Assembly (NCBI GenBank): GCA_009377475.1
Contig: WHTY01000001.1
Span: 95,860-159,859 of the forward strand
Length of the DNA stretch: 64,000 nucleotides
Source of the DNA: Actinophytocola sp.
GTDB taxonomy: Bacteria; Actinomycetota; Actinomycetes; Mycobacteriales; Pseudonocardiaceae
Direction of reading: 5' to 3'
Positions 26,748 through 36,431 of this stretch are shown piece after piece; the first letter of the stretch is position 1, and each line of letters opens with the position of its first letter. The position numbers and the translations under genes are program-made. A model generated the notes under the pieces. That model did not search any database. It had not been told where the DNA came from and saw only the letters and a program-made list of their open reading frames with translations.

Positions 26748-28520
26748 GTGATCGGTTCCGGTTCGGAAGACAGGTCCGGTTCGCCGCATTCCGGTGACCG
26801 GTCACGTCGCGCTGGCAGGAAGCCGACCAGAAAATGGGTTCCGGGGCGGGACACGCCACCCCCGCCTCGGGTCGTGCCGGAGCGGCCCGACCCAGGGCGA
26901 CGGGTGACCGCCGACGAAGCCCACACCGTCGACCTGCGCCGGAAGCAGGCGCCGCCGCGTCCCCGTGGCGCGGCAGCCGAGCCGGGTGCGCGTGGCTTCG
27001 ACCGCTACGGCACCGACGGCCATCTGCGCCCGCCTGGCGGGTGGCGCGCGGAACGGCCGCCGCTCCCCGACGCCGAGCCAACGCCGCCCGAACCGGACCC
27101 GCCCACGCCGCCGGGCCAGCGGGTGCCGAAGAAGCTCACCGTGACCAGGGTCGCGGCGCTGCGAGGCAGGGAGCTGTCCGAACGCGCGGTGGGCGCCTTC
27201 CATCGCGTGCACAAGGCGGACGGCGCGGACAAGTCCGGGCTGACCTCACTCAGCTACTCCCTGATGCTCAACTACGCCAGCGACGCCGCGCTCGCGGTCG
27301 CGCTGGCCAACACGCTGTTCTTCTCCGCCGCCAGCGCGGAGAGCCGGGGCAAGGTCGCGCTGTATCTGCTGGTCACGCTCGCGCCGTTCGCGCTGATCGC
27401 GCCGCTGATCGGTCCCGCGCTCGACCGGGTCCAGCGGGGCCGCAGGCTGGCGATGGCGGCGTCGTCGGCGGGCCAGGCGTTGATGTGCGTGATCATCGCC
27501 GTCTACTTCGACACCTGGGCGTTGTATCCGGCCGCGCTGGGCAAGATGGTGTTCTCGAAGTCGTTCATCGTGCTGAAGTCGGCGGTGACGCCCAGAGTGG
27601 TGCCGCCCGAGATCACGCTGTCCAAAACCAACGCGCGACTGACGGTCTTCGGGCTGGCGGCCGGCGGCGTCGGCGGGGCGTTCGCGAGCTTGTTCAGCTG
27701 GCTGGGTGACTCGCCGGGCGCGCTGGTGTTCGCCGCCGTGATCTGCGGTGTCGGCGCGGTGCAGGCGATGCGCATCCCGAGCTGGGTGGAGCGCACCGAA
27801 GGCGAGGTGCCCGCGACGCTGCACACCCGCCCGCTGCGGAAACGCCCGAAACAGCCCATCGGCCGCAACGTCACGCTCGCGTTGTGGGGCAACGGCACCG
27901 TGCGACTGCTGACCGGGTTCCTGATGCTGTTCGCGGCGTTCGCGGTGAAAGCGGGGGCGGAGGCAACCGGCCAGAGCCCGTTCCTGCAACTGGTCCTGCT
28001 GGGTGTCATCGGTGGCGCGGCGGGACTCGGCGGGTTCCTCGGTAACGCCTTGGGGTCGCGGCTGCATCTCGGCAGACCGGATCAGGTGATCACCGCCGCA
28101 CTCGGCGCCGCGGTCGCCTCGACGGTGCTCGCCACGATCCTGCCCGGCGTGCCGACGGCGGCGGTCGTCGGCCTCGTCGGGGCGACGGCCAGCGCCCTCG
28201 CCAAGATCAGTCTGGACGCCGTGATCCAGCACGACCTGCCCGAGCAGTCCCGCGCGTCGGCGTTCGGCCGGTCGGAGACTGTGTTGCAGCTCGCATGGTG
28301 CTCCGGCGGCGCGATCGGACTGCTGCTGCCGCCGACATACTGGATCGGATTCCTCGTCGTGTCGCTGCTGCTCGCGTTCGGCCTGACCCAGACGATGCTC
28401 GTGCAGCGTGGCCGGTCGCTGCTGCCGAGCGCGGACGCGCTACGGCGGCTCGGGCAGCGGGCACAGGCGGGCGTCCCGCGCCGCACGCGCACGCGGCGCG
28501 GTCCCGAGCGGAACAGGTGA
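26748..28520 (+). CDS. MFS-type transporter with long N-terminal extension
   Basis: Integral membrane protein of about 590 residues, matching the Rv0876c position. The first ~135 residues are basic and proline-rich with no TM. About twelve hydrophobic segments follow from residue ~165 (LNYASDAALAVALANTLFF, YLLVTLAPFALIAPLIGPAL, LVLLGVIGGAAGLGGFLGN, YWIGFLVVSLLLAFGLTQ). PALDRVQRGRRLAMA matches the MFS loop 2-3 pattern. The GTG 26748 start is uncertain because GGAGG is only one base away. Substrate unknown. Four bases separate it from the DUF2771 lipoprotein, so they are probably co-transcribed. Confidence 0.85.
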   Translation: MIGSGSEDRSGSPHSGDRSRRAGRKPTRKWVPGRDTPPPPRVVPERPDPGRRVTADEAHTVDLRRKQAPPRPRGAAAEPGARGFDRYGTDGHLRPPGGWRAERPPLPDAEPTPPEPDPPTPPGQRVPKKLTVTRVAALRGRELSERAVGAFHRVHKADGADKSGLTSLSYSLMLNYASDAALAVALANTLFFSAASAESRGKVALYLLVTLAPFALIAPLIGPALDRVQRGRRLAMAASSAGQALMCVIIAVYFDTWALYPAALGKMVFSKSFIVLKSAVTPRVVPPEITLSKTNARLTVFGLAAGGVGGAFASLFSWLGDSPGALVFAAVICGVGAVQAMRIPSWVERTEGEVPATLHTRPLRKRPKQPIGRNVTLALWGNGTVRLLTGFLMLFAAFAVKAGAEATGQSPFLQLVLLGVIGGAAGLGGFLGNALGSRLHLGRPDQVITAALGAAVASTVLATILPGVPTAAVVGLVGATASALAKISLDAVIQHDLPEQSRASAFGRSETVLQLAWCSGGAIGLLLPPTYWIGFLVVSLLLAFGLTQTMLVQRGRSLLPSADALRRLGQRAQAGVPRRTRTRRGPERNR

Positions 28521-28522
28521 TC

Positions 28523-29026
28523 ATGTCAGCCAGGAAAACCCTTGGTGTGCTGCTCGGCGCGTTCGCGCTGCTCACGACGTCGTGCGCCGAGGTGGGGCCG
28601 CCCGAGGTGTCGATCTACGCCGACGGCGAACACACCCGCGTCGCGCCGTTGAAGTACTGCGACGTGCTGATCAAGGAATGCGACGCCACGAAGGACGCGC
28701 AGGCCACGCTGCCGATCCGGCCCGGTGAGCCGGTGCAGATCTCGGTGCCTGCCGAGATCGCCGAGACGCCGTGGCTGGTCAACATCCAGGGCGTCTCGGC
28801 GGACGGCGATCCGCTGCCGGTGCGCCAGGAGTTCTTCACCCCCGGCGAGTCCTACGCCTACACCGCGCGCCCAGCCAACCAAGGCGAGCGGCTGCTCGTC
28901 GTCGAGGTGCTGCAGCTCGGCGGGGCCTTCGCGGGCGGCACGAACGGCAAGCCGCTCACCGACACCGCGGGCAACCCGCAGTTGCTCGCACGGGGCTGGT
29001 GGAGCCTGGAGCTGTCCGCGCGCTAA
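28523..29026 (+). CDS. DUF2771 lipoprotein
   Basis: Exported lipoprotein of 167 residues. The signal MSARKTLGVLLGAFALLTTSC ends in a lipobox-like LTTSC. The mature part has EVSIYADGEHTRVAPLKYCD, VQISVPAEIAETPWLVNIQG, and FFTPGESYAYTARP, an Ig-like beta pattern typical of DUF2771. It follows the MFS gene as in mycobacteria (Rv0876c-Rv0875c). Function unknown; a partner role for the transporter is inference. Confidence 0.82.
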   Translation: MSARKTLGVLLGAFALLTTSCAEVGPPEVSIYADGEHTRVAPLKYCDVLIKECDATKDAQATLPIRPGEPVQISVPAEIAETPWLVNIQGVSADGDPLPVRQEFFTPGESYAYTARPANQGERLLVVEVLQLGGAFAGGTNGKPLTDTAGNPQLLARGWWSLELSAR

Positions 29027-29036
29027 GACGTCCGGG

Positions 29037-29435
29037 CTACGGGTCGAGGTCGCGGGCGACCGCGCGCAGCACCTCCGCGATGCGCTTGGTGTTCTTGCGG
29101 TCCGGGTAGCGGCCCTTGCGCAGCTCTGGCTGCACCCGCACCTCAAGCAGCTTGATCATGTCCTCGACCATGCCGTGCAACTGCTCGGCGGGACGTCGAC
29201 GTGCCTCGGCGACGGACGGCGGCGGGTCCAGCAACCGCACCGAGAGCGCCTGCGGGCCGCGCCTGCCGTCAGCGACACCGAACTCCAGCCGTTGCCCGGA
29301 CTTCAGCGCGTCGACGCCCTGCGGCAATGCGGACTTGCGGATGTAGACGTCGTCGCCATCATCCTGTGAAACGAACCCGAAGCCCTTCTCCGCGTCGTAC
29401 CACTTGACCCTGCCGGTCGGCACCGCACTCACCAA
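29037..29435 (-). CDS. cold shock domain protein with C-terminal extension (CspB-like)
   Basis: RNA/ssDNA-binding protein of up to 132 residues. The cold shock domain covers residues ~6-70, with [20 protein letters not shown] (RNP1-like KGFGFV) and [10 protein letters not shown] (RNP2-like). A 60-residue helical extension follows ([20 protein letters not shown]), as in the longer mycobacterial CspB. An internal GTG at 29423 starts at PTGRVKWYD and could be the true start. Monocistronic between convergent and divergent neighbours. Confidence 0.9.
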   Translation of the reverse strand: MVSAVPTGRVKWYDAEKGFGFVSQDDGDDVYIRKSALPQGVDALKSGQRLEFGVADGRRGPQALSVRLLDPPPSVAEARRRPAEQLHGMVEDMIKLLEVRVQPELRKGRYPDRKNTKRIAEVLRAVARDLDP

Positions 29436-29616
29436 TCCTTCGCTCTCTTGCCCGCCGCGAGGTTCTGTCTCTCACGACTAACGCGCCTCGGTGTCTGTTC
29501 ACCGACGCGCGTCTGGTTTCAGCCTAGCTGCGTTCGTCACCCAATGCTCACGGTATTCTCGGTAGTCGCTCGGCACGTCACAGACGTTAGCCTCGCCGTC
29601 CCGAGGAAAGGCTCCC

Positions 29617-29826
29617 ATGGCCCAACGACATTTTCCCGTGAGTCCGTTGCACCTCACGGTGGGCTGCTTCGCCATCGGCATCACCGGCATCCTCGTCGTG
29701 CTCGCCCTGTACGCGCTCGGAGAGCACGCCATTCCGGTCTGGTTGACCATGGGATCGGTCGGTTTCACGTCGCTGGGATTCGCCGCCGGACTCGTGCTGC
29801 TGTGGCGGGAGGCCCGTTCGGAATAG
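29617..29826 (+). CDS. small two-TM membrane protein
   Basis: Protein of 69 residues with two TM segments (LTVGCFAIGITGILVVLALYAL and PVWLTMGSVGFTSLGFAAGLV) joined by a short loop GEHAI, and a charged tail WREARSE. ATG 29617 has GAGGAAAGG upstream. Not recognised. Divergent from the cold shock gene by about 180 bp, and convergent with the DUF742 gene. Confidence 0.75.
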   Translation: MAQRHFPVSPLHLTVGCFAIGITGILVVLALYALGEHAIPVWLTMGSVGFTSLGFAAGLVLLWREARSE

Positions 29827-29864
29827 CGTTCGTGACATTCGCGGCGTTACAAACGTCTGTTCTG

Positions 29865-31211
29865 CTACAGCTTTTTCAAACCACGCAGTACCCGTTCCAT
29901 TAACGCGAGATCCGGGCCCGCCGCCGAACCGTTCGTGCGGTGCACCACGACCAGGTCGTCCTCCACCATCGCGCCGAGCAACGTCTTCGCGACGCCGAGC
30001 GGCACCGAAAGCAGCGCCGCGATCTCGGTCACCGAGCGCGGTTCCTCGCACAGCTCAAGCACCCTGCGGTGCTCGTCGCGGATGGCGGCCTCCGTGCCCG
30101 CGACCTGCTCCCGCGCGCTGACCAGCGTCTCGATGGCGAAGTCCATCGACGTCTCGGTGCGCCCGCCGGTCCAGACGTAGGGCCGGACCCAGGAGCTGAC
30201 GTCATCGTCGTCGTCAAGCAGGGCCTCGTCCGGGTCGTCCGTGCCATCGACGTCCGGGTCGATGGCGGCGGCAGCGGGGATGGCTTTGGGCGCTGGTGCC
30301 GGTGTGGTGTCGGTCTCCTGCGCTGCGACGCCCTCGGCGTCGGCGGAGGTTTCGGCCGGGGCGCCGGCGGCGGCCTCGTCGGCGGCGGTTGCGGCCGGGG
30401 CGTCGGCGGCGGTGGTTTCGGCGTCGGTTTCGGCGTCGGCGGCGGCCTCCCCCGCCTGGACGTCGGCGGCGGATTCCTTCTCGATCTCGCCGCCGACCTC
30501 GTCGGCCGACGCTTCGGCCTCACCGCGTGCCTCGCTCGGCTCGGCTGTATCAACCGCCGCAGCTTCCGCCTCGGTGCCGGACGGTTGGCACGTGTCCGCC
30601 TTGTCGTCGGTACTCACGCCGTCGGAGGCCTCGGAGGCCGCTGTCGGGGCCTGGGCTGTCTCGCTGTCGTCGGTCTCGCTTTTCACGTCGTCGACTGGGG
30701 CGGCATTGGTTTGCTCATCCGGCTCGGCAGGCGGCGCGACGTCGGTGTCTTCGGCGGTAGTGGTAGCCGCAGTGGCGTCGCCGCGACCGCTAGCTTCGGG
30801 GGCATCGTCGCCCTTGGCTTCCGACGCCAGGTAGTCGCCAGCCTCGGCGTCTGGGTCGGTAGTCGGGAACTGCGCGATGAACTCGGCGTGGGCAGCGTCG
30901 TCATCGCGTACGGAGTCCGTGCTCGCCGCGTCAGCCTTCTTGGCCCTGCTCTTGGTTCTGCCCTTACCTTTGCGTTTGCTCGTCGCCTTCGGCTTCGCGA
31001 CGGCAGCGGCGTCGTCACCGCGCGACTCGCCGTCCTGAGTGGGGGACACAGCGTCGGGAACGGGGGACACGGCGTCCGGAGTGTCGGACACGGCGGGGTC
31101 ATCGGGGGTCGCCGTGCTCGTGGTCGTCGGATTCGCCGTCGAGGGAGCTCGTGCACCAGTGCCGCGTTCGCGGCGGCGCCCACGCCCGGACGATCCACCT
31201 CGTGGACTCAC
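29865..31211 (-). CDS. orphan DUF742 protein with long acidic, low-complexity N-terminus
   Basis: Protein of about 448 residues. Only the last ~115 residues form a known domain, DUF742 (VRPYVWTGGRTETSMDFAIE, EEPRSVTEIAALLSVPLGVA, KTLLGAMVEDDLVVVHR), a winged-helix-like module usually found as CvnC in conservons. The first ~330 residues are disordered, rich in Ala, Asp, Glu and Thr, with a basic start (RGGSSGRGRRRERGTGARAP). GTG 31211 was chosen for AGGAGG eight bases upstream. No kinase, roadblock or GTPase gene is adjacent. Residues ~38-55 (AVSDTPDAVSPVPDAVSP) come from family A repeats. Confidence 0.8.
   Translation of the reverse strand: MSPRGGSSGRGRRRERGTGARAPSTANPTTTSTATPDDPAVSDTPDAVSPVPDAVSPTQDGESRGDDAAAVAKPKATSKRKGKGRTKSRAKKADAASTDSVRDDDAAHAEFIAQFPTTDPDAEAGDYLASEAKGDDAPEASGRGDATAATTTAEDTDVAPPAEPDEQTNAAPVDDVKSETDDSETAQAPTAASEASDGVSTDDKADTCQPSGTEAEAAAVDTAEPSEARGEAEASADEVGGEIEKESAADVQAGEAAADAETDAETTAADAPAATAADEAAAGAPAETSADAEGVAAQETDTTPAPAPKAIPAAAAIDPDVDGTDDPDEALLDDDDDVSSWVRPYVWTGGRTETSMDFAIETLVSAREQVAGTEAAIRDEHRRVLELCEEPRSVTEIAALLSVPLGVAKTLLGAMVEDDLVVVHRTNGSAAGPDLALMERVLRGLKKL
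31036..31098. repeat. family A 21-bp repeat inside the DUF742 gene
   Basis: Three units (GGGGGACACAGCGTCGGGAA, CGGGGGACACGGCGTCCGGA, GTGTCGGACACGGCGGGG) lie in the disordered N-terminal part of the gene. On the minus strand they encode AVSDTPDAVSPVPDAVSP. Confidence 0.8.
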
Positions 31212-31369
31212 CGCGTCATCCTCCTGTGTGGTCAACAAGTACGCCCGATCGGATGAGCGTAGCCATTTGGCTACCATACGTGCCCGCCTGTGTCGATGCA
31301 GCCGTGATGTATACGGAGAAATTCGAGCCTCGTTGCGTCACCGTCACAACTCTTACCTGATCGGGTGAA

Positions 31370-31987
31370 CTACGACGCGATCGCGCCGTGCTCGGTGAGC
31401 CAGGCGGGGAAGCCGTCGAGGCTGCTCAGCACGACGTCCGCGCCCGCGTCGGTCAGTTCCTGAGCGCTGCACGGGCCGCTCGGCACGGCGACGGACACCG
31501 CGCCCGCCCGCCGCGCGCCGCGCACGTCCCCGACATGATCACCGACATAGATCGACGCGCCGTGCTCCACCAGTGCGGTGGCCTTGGTGTCCGAGAACAA
31601 CTCCCCGATCAGGGCGTCCACCTCGACGTCGAGTGCGCGCACGTGCAGCTCGGCGCTGGGCTGGTACTTGCCGGTCACGACGATCACCGCGCCGCCCGCG
31701 TCCCGCACGGCGGCGATCGCCGCGAGCGCGCCGGGCATCGCTCGGGTTCGCGGCACCACGACGTCCGGATACAGCTGCCGGAACCGGGGCACCAGCTCGG
31801 GAATCCGGTCCTCCGGCGCGCCCGCGTTGCGCAAGCCGATCGCGAGCGGCGGGCCGAGCCGCGCGGCGAACCCGGCGGCGTCCAGCGGAAGCCCGAACTC
31901 GGCCGCCAGCGCATCGATGACCTCGACCATGCCCTCCCTGGGGTCGATCAACGTCATGTCCAGATCGAATCCGACGCACAAGCTCAC
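31370..31987 (-). CDS. HAD superfamily hydrolase
   Basis: Phosphatase-like protein of 205 residues. HAD motif I is VGFDLDMTLIDPREGM, with the nucleophile Asp and acid/base Asp. Motif II is VIVVTGKY, motif III lysine in SDTKATALVEHG, and motif IV YVGDHVGDVRGARRAG. A helical cap sits at residues ~18-85, as in phosphoglycolate-phosphatase-like enzymes. The substrate cannot be told. The GTG start at 31987 lies 45 bp from the divergent PhzF-like gene. Confidence 0.87.
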   Translation of the reverse strand: MSLCVGFDLDMTLIDPREGMVEVIDALAAEFGLPLDAAGFAARLGPPLAIGLRNAGAPEDRIPELVPRFRQLYPDVVVPRTRAMPGALAAIAAVRDAGGAVIVVTGKYQPSAELHVRALDVEVDALIGELFSDTKATALVEHGASIYVGDHVGDVRGARRAGAVSVAVPSGPCSAQELTDAGADVVLSSLDGFPAWLTEHGAIAS

Positions 31988-32031
31988 GACCGCCCAGCGT
32001 AACCGCGCGCGATGCGGGCATGATCGGGTCC

Positions 32032-32817
32032 ATGCGGATGTACATCGTGGATGCCTTCACCGACACGCCGTTCGCGGGCAACCCGGCCGGGGTCGTGCTG
32101 CTGGACGCGCCCGCCGACGAGGACTGGATGCAGTCCGTCGCGGCGGAACTCAAGCACTCCGAGACGGCGTTCGTCGAGGCCAACGCCCCTGAGCCGCACC
32201 CGCTGCGGTGGTTCACGCCGAGCACCGAGGTCGACCTGTGCGGGCACGCGACGCTCGCGACCGCCCACGTGCTCGGCGGCTCGCGGACGTTCGAGACCCG
32301 CAGCGGCCCGCTGACCTGCACGGCGACCGGCGGCGGCTGGGTGGAGATGGACTTCCCCGCTGATCCGGGCGAACCGGTCGACGCCGATCCGACGCTGGTC
32401 GACGCGCTGGGTGGGGTCACCATCGAGCACGTCGAGCGCGGCGTGTCCGACCTGCTGGTCGTCGCGTCGGACGCGGCGCAGGTGCGGGCGGTGCGGCCGA
32501 AGGCGACGCTCGCGGAGCTGCCCGCGCGGGGTGTGATCGTCACCGCGCCGTCGGACGTCGAGGGCAGCGAGGGCAGCGAGGGCAGCGACTTTGTCAGCCG
32601 CTGCTTCTTCCCCGGCGCCGGGGTGGATGAGGACCCGGTGACCGGGTCGGCGCACTGCACGCTCGCGCCGTACTGGGCGCAGCGGCTCGGCAAACAGGAA
32701 CTCGTCGGCAGGCAGGTGTCCGAGCGCGGCGGCACCGTCCGGATGACGCTGTCCGGCGACCGGGTGGGGCTCACCGGGCAGGCGGTGACGATCGCGCGCG
32801 GCGAGCTGTGCGTGTGA
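32032..32817 (+). CDS. PhzF-family isomerase/epimerase-like protein
   Basis: Protein of about 261 residues of the PhzF/diaminopimelate-epimerase-like fold. Signature regions are VDAFTDTPFAGNPAGVVLL, ELKHSETAFVEANAP (with the conserved glutamate), LRWFTPSTEVDLCGHATLA, CFFPGAGVDEDPVTGSAHC and APYWAQRLGKQELVGRQVS. The reaction of this member is unknown. ATG 32032 or 32038 start at the family N-terminus (MYIVDAF). A 9-bp unit GAGGGCAGC is repeated three times near 32561-32587 and encodes EGSEGSEGS in a surface loop. Confidence 0.88.
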   Translation: MRMYIVDAFTDTPFAGNPAGVVLLDAPADEDWMQSVAAELKHSETAFVEANAPEPHPLRWFTPSTEVDLCGHATLATAHVLGGSRTFETRSGPLTCTATGGGWVEMDFPADPGEPVDADPTLVDALGGVTIEHVERGVSDLLVVASDAAQVRAVRPKATLAELPARGVIVTAPSDVEGSEGSEGSDFVSRCFFPGAGVDEDPVTGSAHCTLAPYWAQRLGKQELVGRQVSERGGTVRMTLSGDRVGLTGQAVTIARGELCV

Positions 32818-32823
32818 GGTGTC

Positions 32824-32880
32824 GCGGGCCCAAGGTGCCCTTGGGTACATATTTCGTGCCCAAGGTGCCCTTGGGCCCGC
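32824..32880. terminator. hairpin with palindromic arms after the PhzF-like gene
   Basis: GCGGGCCCAAGG (32824-32835) pairs with CCTTGGGCCCGC (32869-32880). Inside, CCCAAGGTGCCCTTGGG occurs twice (32829-32845 and 32859-32875), each nearly palindromic. Same design as the hairpin after sodA. Confidence 0.75.
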
Positions 32881-32933
32881 CGCCCGGCACGGCCCGCCGC
32901 CCGCCGCCCGCCGCCTGCGGCCCGGTGCGCCGC

Positions 32934-33734
32934 TCAGCCCTCCCAGGGCAGCGGCACCACAAGACACGGGCCGCCGACGAACAGCCCGCCATCGACGCCG
33001 AGGACCTTGCCGCCCGCGTAGACCAACGGGGCTTCGATGTCGATCGGGTGCACGCCGAGCTGGTCCGCGATGACGCTGTGGCCGTGGACGACGCGGTCGC
33101 CGCCGAGGCGGTCCAGCACCAGGTCCGCCACCTCGGGACCGTCGGGCCCCCGGAACGCGTACCGGGTCGTCATCCGCCGCCAGACCTCCCACCACTCGGC
33201 GAGGTCGCCCCCGGCGAGCACGTCGCGCACGGCGTCGTTGATGATCTCGACGTCGGAGCCCCACTCGAAGTACTCCAGCGTGTCGGAGTGCAGCAGCAGG
33301 TGGCCTGCGGCGTGGGCGAGCGCGGGACGTGTCAGCAGCCAGTCGATGTGCTCGGACGTCAGCGCGTCGAGGTCGGACTGCTGCCCGCCGTTGAGCGCCC
33401 AGCTCCTTACGAAGCTGCGGTAGCCGTAGTCGGACGGCACCTCGGTGTCACCGAACCGGTGCACGCCGAGCATCAGGATCTCGTGGTTGCCGAGCAGCGT
33501 CTGCACTCTGCCGCCCGCCTCGGCCGCCTGCCGCTCCAACCGCATGACGAGGTCGATCGCGCCGATGCCGTCCGGCCCGCGATCCACGAAGTCGCCGAGG
33601 AACCACAGGTGCGTCTCGCCGCCCGTCCAGTCGCCCGCCGCATCAACGAGCCCGGCGTCGCGCAGCGCGCCGCGCAGCGGCTCGACGTGTCCGTGCACGT
33701 CGCCCACCACGTACGTCGCTGGCTCGAGGGTCAC
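32934..33734 (-). CDS. calcineurin-like metallophosphoesterase
   Basis: Protein of 266 residues with the full metallophosphatase motif set: YVVGDVHGHVEPLRGAL (GDxHG), FLGDFVDRGPDG (GDxxDRG), LLGNHEILMLGVHRFGD (GNHE) and VVHGHSVIADQLG (HGH). This resembles bacterial PPP-type protein or symmetrical diadenosine-tetraphosphate phosphatases. GTG 33734 is the likely start. Separated by 38 bp from modC upstream on the same strand; any functional link to molybdate is not supported. Confidence 0.9.
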   Translation of the reverse strand: MTLEPATYVVGDVHGHVEPLRGALRDAGLVDAAGDWTGGETHLWFLGDFVDRGPDGIGAIDLVMRLERQAAEAGGRVQTLLGNHEILMLGVHRFGDTEVPSDYGYRSFVRSWALNGGQQSDLDALTSEHIDWLLTRPALAHAAGHLLLHSDTLEYFEWGSDVEIINDAVRDVLAGGDLAEWWEVWRRMTTRYAFRGPDGPEVADLVLDRLGGDRVVHGHSVIADQLGVHPIDIEAPLVYAGGKVLGVDGGLFVGGPCLVVPLPWEG

Positions 33735-33772
33735 AGACCAGACGATATGCCCGCCTCGGTGCTTGCCGCAGT

Positions 33773-34867
33773 TCAGGGGGCGGGCGAGCGCCGCAGCGCT
33801 GGGTGGATGTCGACCGCGGCTGCCTTCACCGACAGCAGCACCTCGCTGTCGACGTCGATGCCGAGGTCCGCGACAGCGGCAGCGGTGAGGTCGGCGGCGA
33901 TGCCGGACGTCCAGCCGGGCCGGTCGTCGCGCGTACGCAGCCGCACCACCGCGCCGTGCGGCTCCAACGCGGCAATCGTGGCCGACGCGGTGTTGCGCGG
34001 ACTGCCGTGTGGCTCGTCGTCGGCGGGGAACACCGACACCGCGCGCGGCGGGAACACCGCGACGGCCGGGTCTCCTGCCACAGCGTCGTCGGCCAACACC
34101 CCGGTGAGCGCGTGCCCATCGACGCGCAGGCCGTCCGCCGTGGCCTCTCCCGCCACGAGGTTGAGCCCCGCGATGCGCGCGGTGAAGCCGGTGCGCGGGG
34201 CGGCGAGCACCGCCCGCGTCGGCCCCCGCTCCACCACGTGTCCCTCGGCGAGCACGAGGACGTCGTCGGCGAGGCTGATGGCGTCCAGCGGATCGTGCGT
34301 GACGACGACGGCGACCCGGACCGCGCGCTGCTGCCGCAACACCGTGCGCAGCGCGGCGCGCATGGCGGGCGCGGCGTCGACGTCAAGGGCGGCGAGCGGT
34401 TCGTCGAGCAGCAACAGCGCCGGGTCGGTCGCGAGCGCGCGGGCGAGCGCGGCCCGCTGGGCCTGTCCGCCGGACAGCCGGGCGGGACGACGGTCGGCGA
34501 ACTCCGCGACGCCGATCTCCGCGAGCCAACGCCGCGCCACGTCGCGCGCCTGCCGCGTGTCGCTGCCGCGCGAGCGCGGTCCGAACGCGACGTTGTCCAA
34601 CACGCTCAGGTGCGGGAACAACAGCGGGTCCTGCCGCAGCAATCCCACCCGGCGATCCGGCGGCGGCAACTCGGCCACCGAACGGCTCCCTATATATATG
34701 GACGCGTCGTCGGGTCGCAGCAGACCTGCGAGGCAGTCAAGCAACGTCGACTTGCCGGAGCCGTTCGGGCCGAGCACGGCGAGCACCCCGCCGTCCGGGA
34801 CGTCCAGCGTGACGTCGAGGGCCAAGCCGTCCCGCCGCAACCGCACCTCCGCGCGCAACCCGCTCAC
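33773..34867 (-). CDS. modC: molybdate ABC transporter ATP-binding protein
   Basis: ATPase of the molybdate importer, 364 residues. Walker A is [20 protein letters not shown], the Q-loop [14 protein letters not shown], the signature [17 protein letters not shown], Walker [13 protein letters not shown], and the switch histidine [13 protein letters not shown]-terminal regulatory region (~240-360) with a TOBE-like stretch [12 protein letters not shown] follows, as in ModC. GTG 34867 overlaps the modB stop by 4 bp. Last gene of the regulator-modA-modB-modC operon. Confidence 0.9.
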   Translation of the reverse strand: MSGLRAEVRLRRDGLALDVTLDVPDGGVLAVLGPNGSGKSTLLDCLAGLLRPDDASIYIGSRSVAELPPPDRRVGLLRQDPLLFPHLSVLDNVAFGPRSRGSDTRQARDVARRWLAEIGVAEFADRRPARLSGGQAQRAALARALATDPALLLLDEPLAALDVDAAPAMRAALRTVLRQQRAVRVAVVVTHDPLDAISLADDVLVLAEGHVVERGPTRAVLAAPRTGFTARIAGLNLVAGEATADGLRVDGHALTGVLADDAVAGDPAVAVFPPRAVSVFPADDEPHGSPRNTASATIAALEPHGAVVRLRTRDDRPGWTSGIAADLTAAAVADLGIDVDSEVLLSVKAAAVDIHPALRRSPAP

Positions 34868-35673
34868 GCCCGCGCCCCCTCGATCGCGCGCGGCCGCGCC
34901 GCGACGATGACCACGATCGCGATGACGATGAGCAGCAAGGAGAGCGCCACCGCGCTGTCGACGTCCGCATCTGCCTGCGCGTACACCTCGAGCGGCAGCG
35001 TGCGGGTGACGCCTTCAAGGCTGCCCGCGAACGTGATCGTCGCGCCGAACTCGCCCAGCGCCCGCGCGAAGCTCAGCACCACCCCGGACGCCAGCGCTGG
35101 CAGCAGCAGCGGGCAGGTCACCCGGCTGAACACCGTCGCGGGCCGCGCGCCGAGGGTGGCGGCGACGCGCTCGTAGTCGTCGCCCATGGCCCGCAGTGCG
35201 CCCTCGACGCTGATGACGAGGAACGGCATCGCGACGAACGTCTGCGCGATCACCACCGCCGCCGTCGTGAACGGCACCTGCACCCCGGCCGTGACGTCGA
35301 GGACGTAGCCGAGGAAACCCCTGCGGCCGAGCGAGAACAGCAGCGCGAAACCGCCCACGACCGGCGGCAGCACCAGCGGCAGCAGCACGACGGCCCGCAC
35401 CACCCGCACGAACGGCAACGTCGAGCGGGCGAGCACCACCGCGAGCGGGACGCCGAGCAGCACACACAACACTGTGGACAGCCCTGCGGTGAGCAGCGAC
35501 AGCCGCACGGCGTTCAGCGAGGCGTCCGACGTCAACAACGCGGGCAGCCGGGCGAAGTCGGTGCGCAGCAGAAGTCCGGCGATCGGGAGCGTCACGAGCG
35601 CGAGGGCCAGCGCCGCCGGTATCCACAGCACCCGGGGCACGCCACTCGCGACCGAGCGCGCTGGTGCGGTCAT
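34864..35673 (-). CDS. modB: molybdate ABC transporter permease
   Basis: Membrane permease of 269 residues with about six TM segments ([77 protein letters not shown]). The permease coupling loop is [20 protein letters not shown], with [18 protein letters not shown] typical of ModB/CysT. ATG 35673 overlaps the modA stop by 4 bp; the downstream end overlaps modC by 4 bp. Confidence 0.92.
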   Translation of the reverse strand: MTAPARSVASGVPRVLWIPAALALALVTLPIAGLLLRTDFARLPALLTSDASLNAVRLSLLTAGLSTVLCVLLGVPLAVVLARSTLPFVRVVRAVVLLPLVLPPVVGGFALLFSLGRRGFLGYVLDVTAGVQVPFTTAAVVIAQTFVAMPFLVISVEGALRAMGDDYERVAATLGARPATVFSRVTCPLLLPALASGVVLSFARALGEFGATITFAGSLEGVTRTLPLEVYAQADADVDSAVALSLLLIVIAIVVIVAARPRAIEGARA

Positions 35674-36431
35674 GGCGTGCCGAACCCGGCGCCGCGCAGC
35701 ACCGCGCCGCCGTCGCCGCGCACGTACCGCTCGAACTCTGCGGCCAGTTCGGGTTCCGGCGCGTCGGCGAGGGTCGCGATGGGGTAGGTGCTGACGGCGT
35801 CCTCGGCGTTGGCGATCTCGACCGCGTCGACCTTGTCGGCGGCAGCGCGGGTGTCGGTGACGTAGACCAGCCCCGCGTCCGCCTCGCCGATGCTCACCTT
35901 CGCCAGCACCGCCTTGACGTCGCGTTCCTCGCTGGCGAAGCCGACGTCGAGGCCACGCCGGTCGATGAGCGCGCGAGCGGCGTCCCCGCACGGCACCTCC
36001 GGCTCGCACGCCACGCTGACGACGTCCTTACGCGCCAGGTCGTCGAGGTCCGTGATACCGAGCGGATTGCCCGGTTCGACGGCGATGGTCAGCGTGTTGG
36101 TGGCGAACGGTTTCGGCGCGCCGTTGAGCAGGTCCGCGTTGGCGACGTCGGCCATGACGTCCTCGTTCGCCGAGGCGAAGACGTCGGCAGACGCGCCCTC
36201 GGTGAGCTGTTGCGCCAGCGTGGCCGAGCCCGCGAAGTGCAGCCGGACGTCGACGTCGGGGTGGGACTGCTCGAAGCGACGTTCCAGCGTGCCGAAGGTC
36301 TCGGTGAGCGAGGCGGCGGCGAAGACCGTCACCGTCCGGTCCGAGGAAGGCACTGACGCCGACGCGCATCCGCTCAGCGCGAACAACGCCGACAGTGCCG
36401 TCACTGCGATCGCGGCGACCTTCTTAGACAT
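35670..36431 (-). CDS. modA: molybdate-binding lipoprotein
   Basis: Periplasmic-type binding protein of 253 residues. The lipoprotein signal [19 protein letters not shown] is followed by [40 protein letters not shown] and [16 protein letters not shown], the classic ModA ligand-binding signature. [19 protein letters not shown] lies in the second lobe. ATG 36431 overlaps the regulator's stop by 8 bp. Delivers molybdate or tungstate to ModBC. Confidence 0.93.
   Translation of the reverse strand: MSKKVAAIAVTALSALFALSGCASASVPSSDRTVTVFAAASLTETFGTLERRFEQSHPDVDVRLHFAGSATLAQQLTEGASADVFASANEDVMADVANADLLNGAPKPFATNTLTIAVEPGNPLGITDLDDLARKDVVSVACEPEVPCGDAARALIDRRGLDVGFASEERDVKAVLAKVSIGEADAGLVYVTDTRAAADKVDAVEIANAEDAVSTYPIATLADAPEPELAAEFERYVRGDGGAVLRGAGFGTP

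Noticed and set aside
29580..29606. Possible iron box before the small two-TM membrane protein
   Set aside because: Only the GTTAGCCT half matches; about 11 of 19 positions agree, which is not enough.
34686..34702. TATATATAT run as a promoter
   Set aside because: It lies within the modC coding sequence (encoding SIYIGS) and no gene starts nearby in a fitting position.
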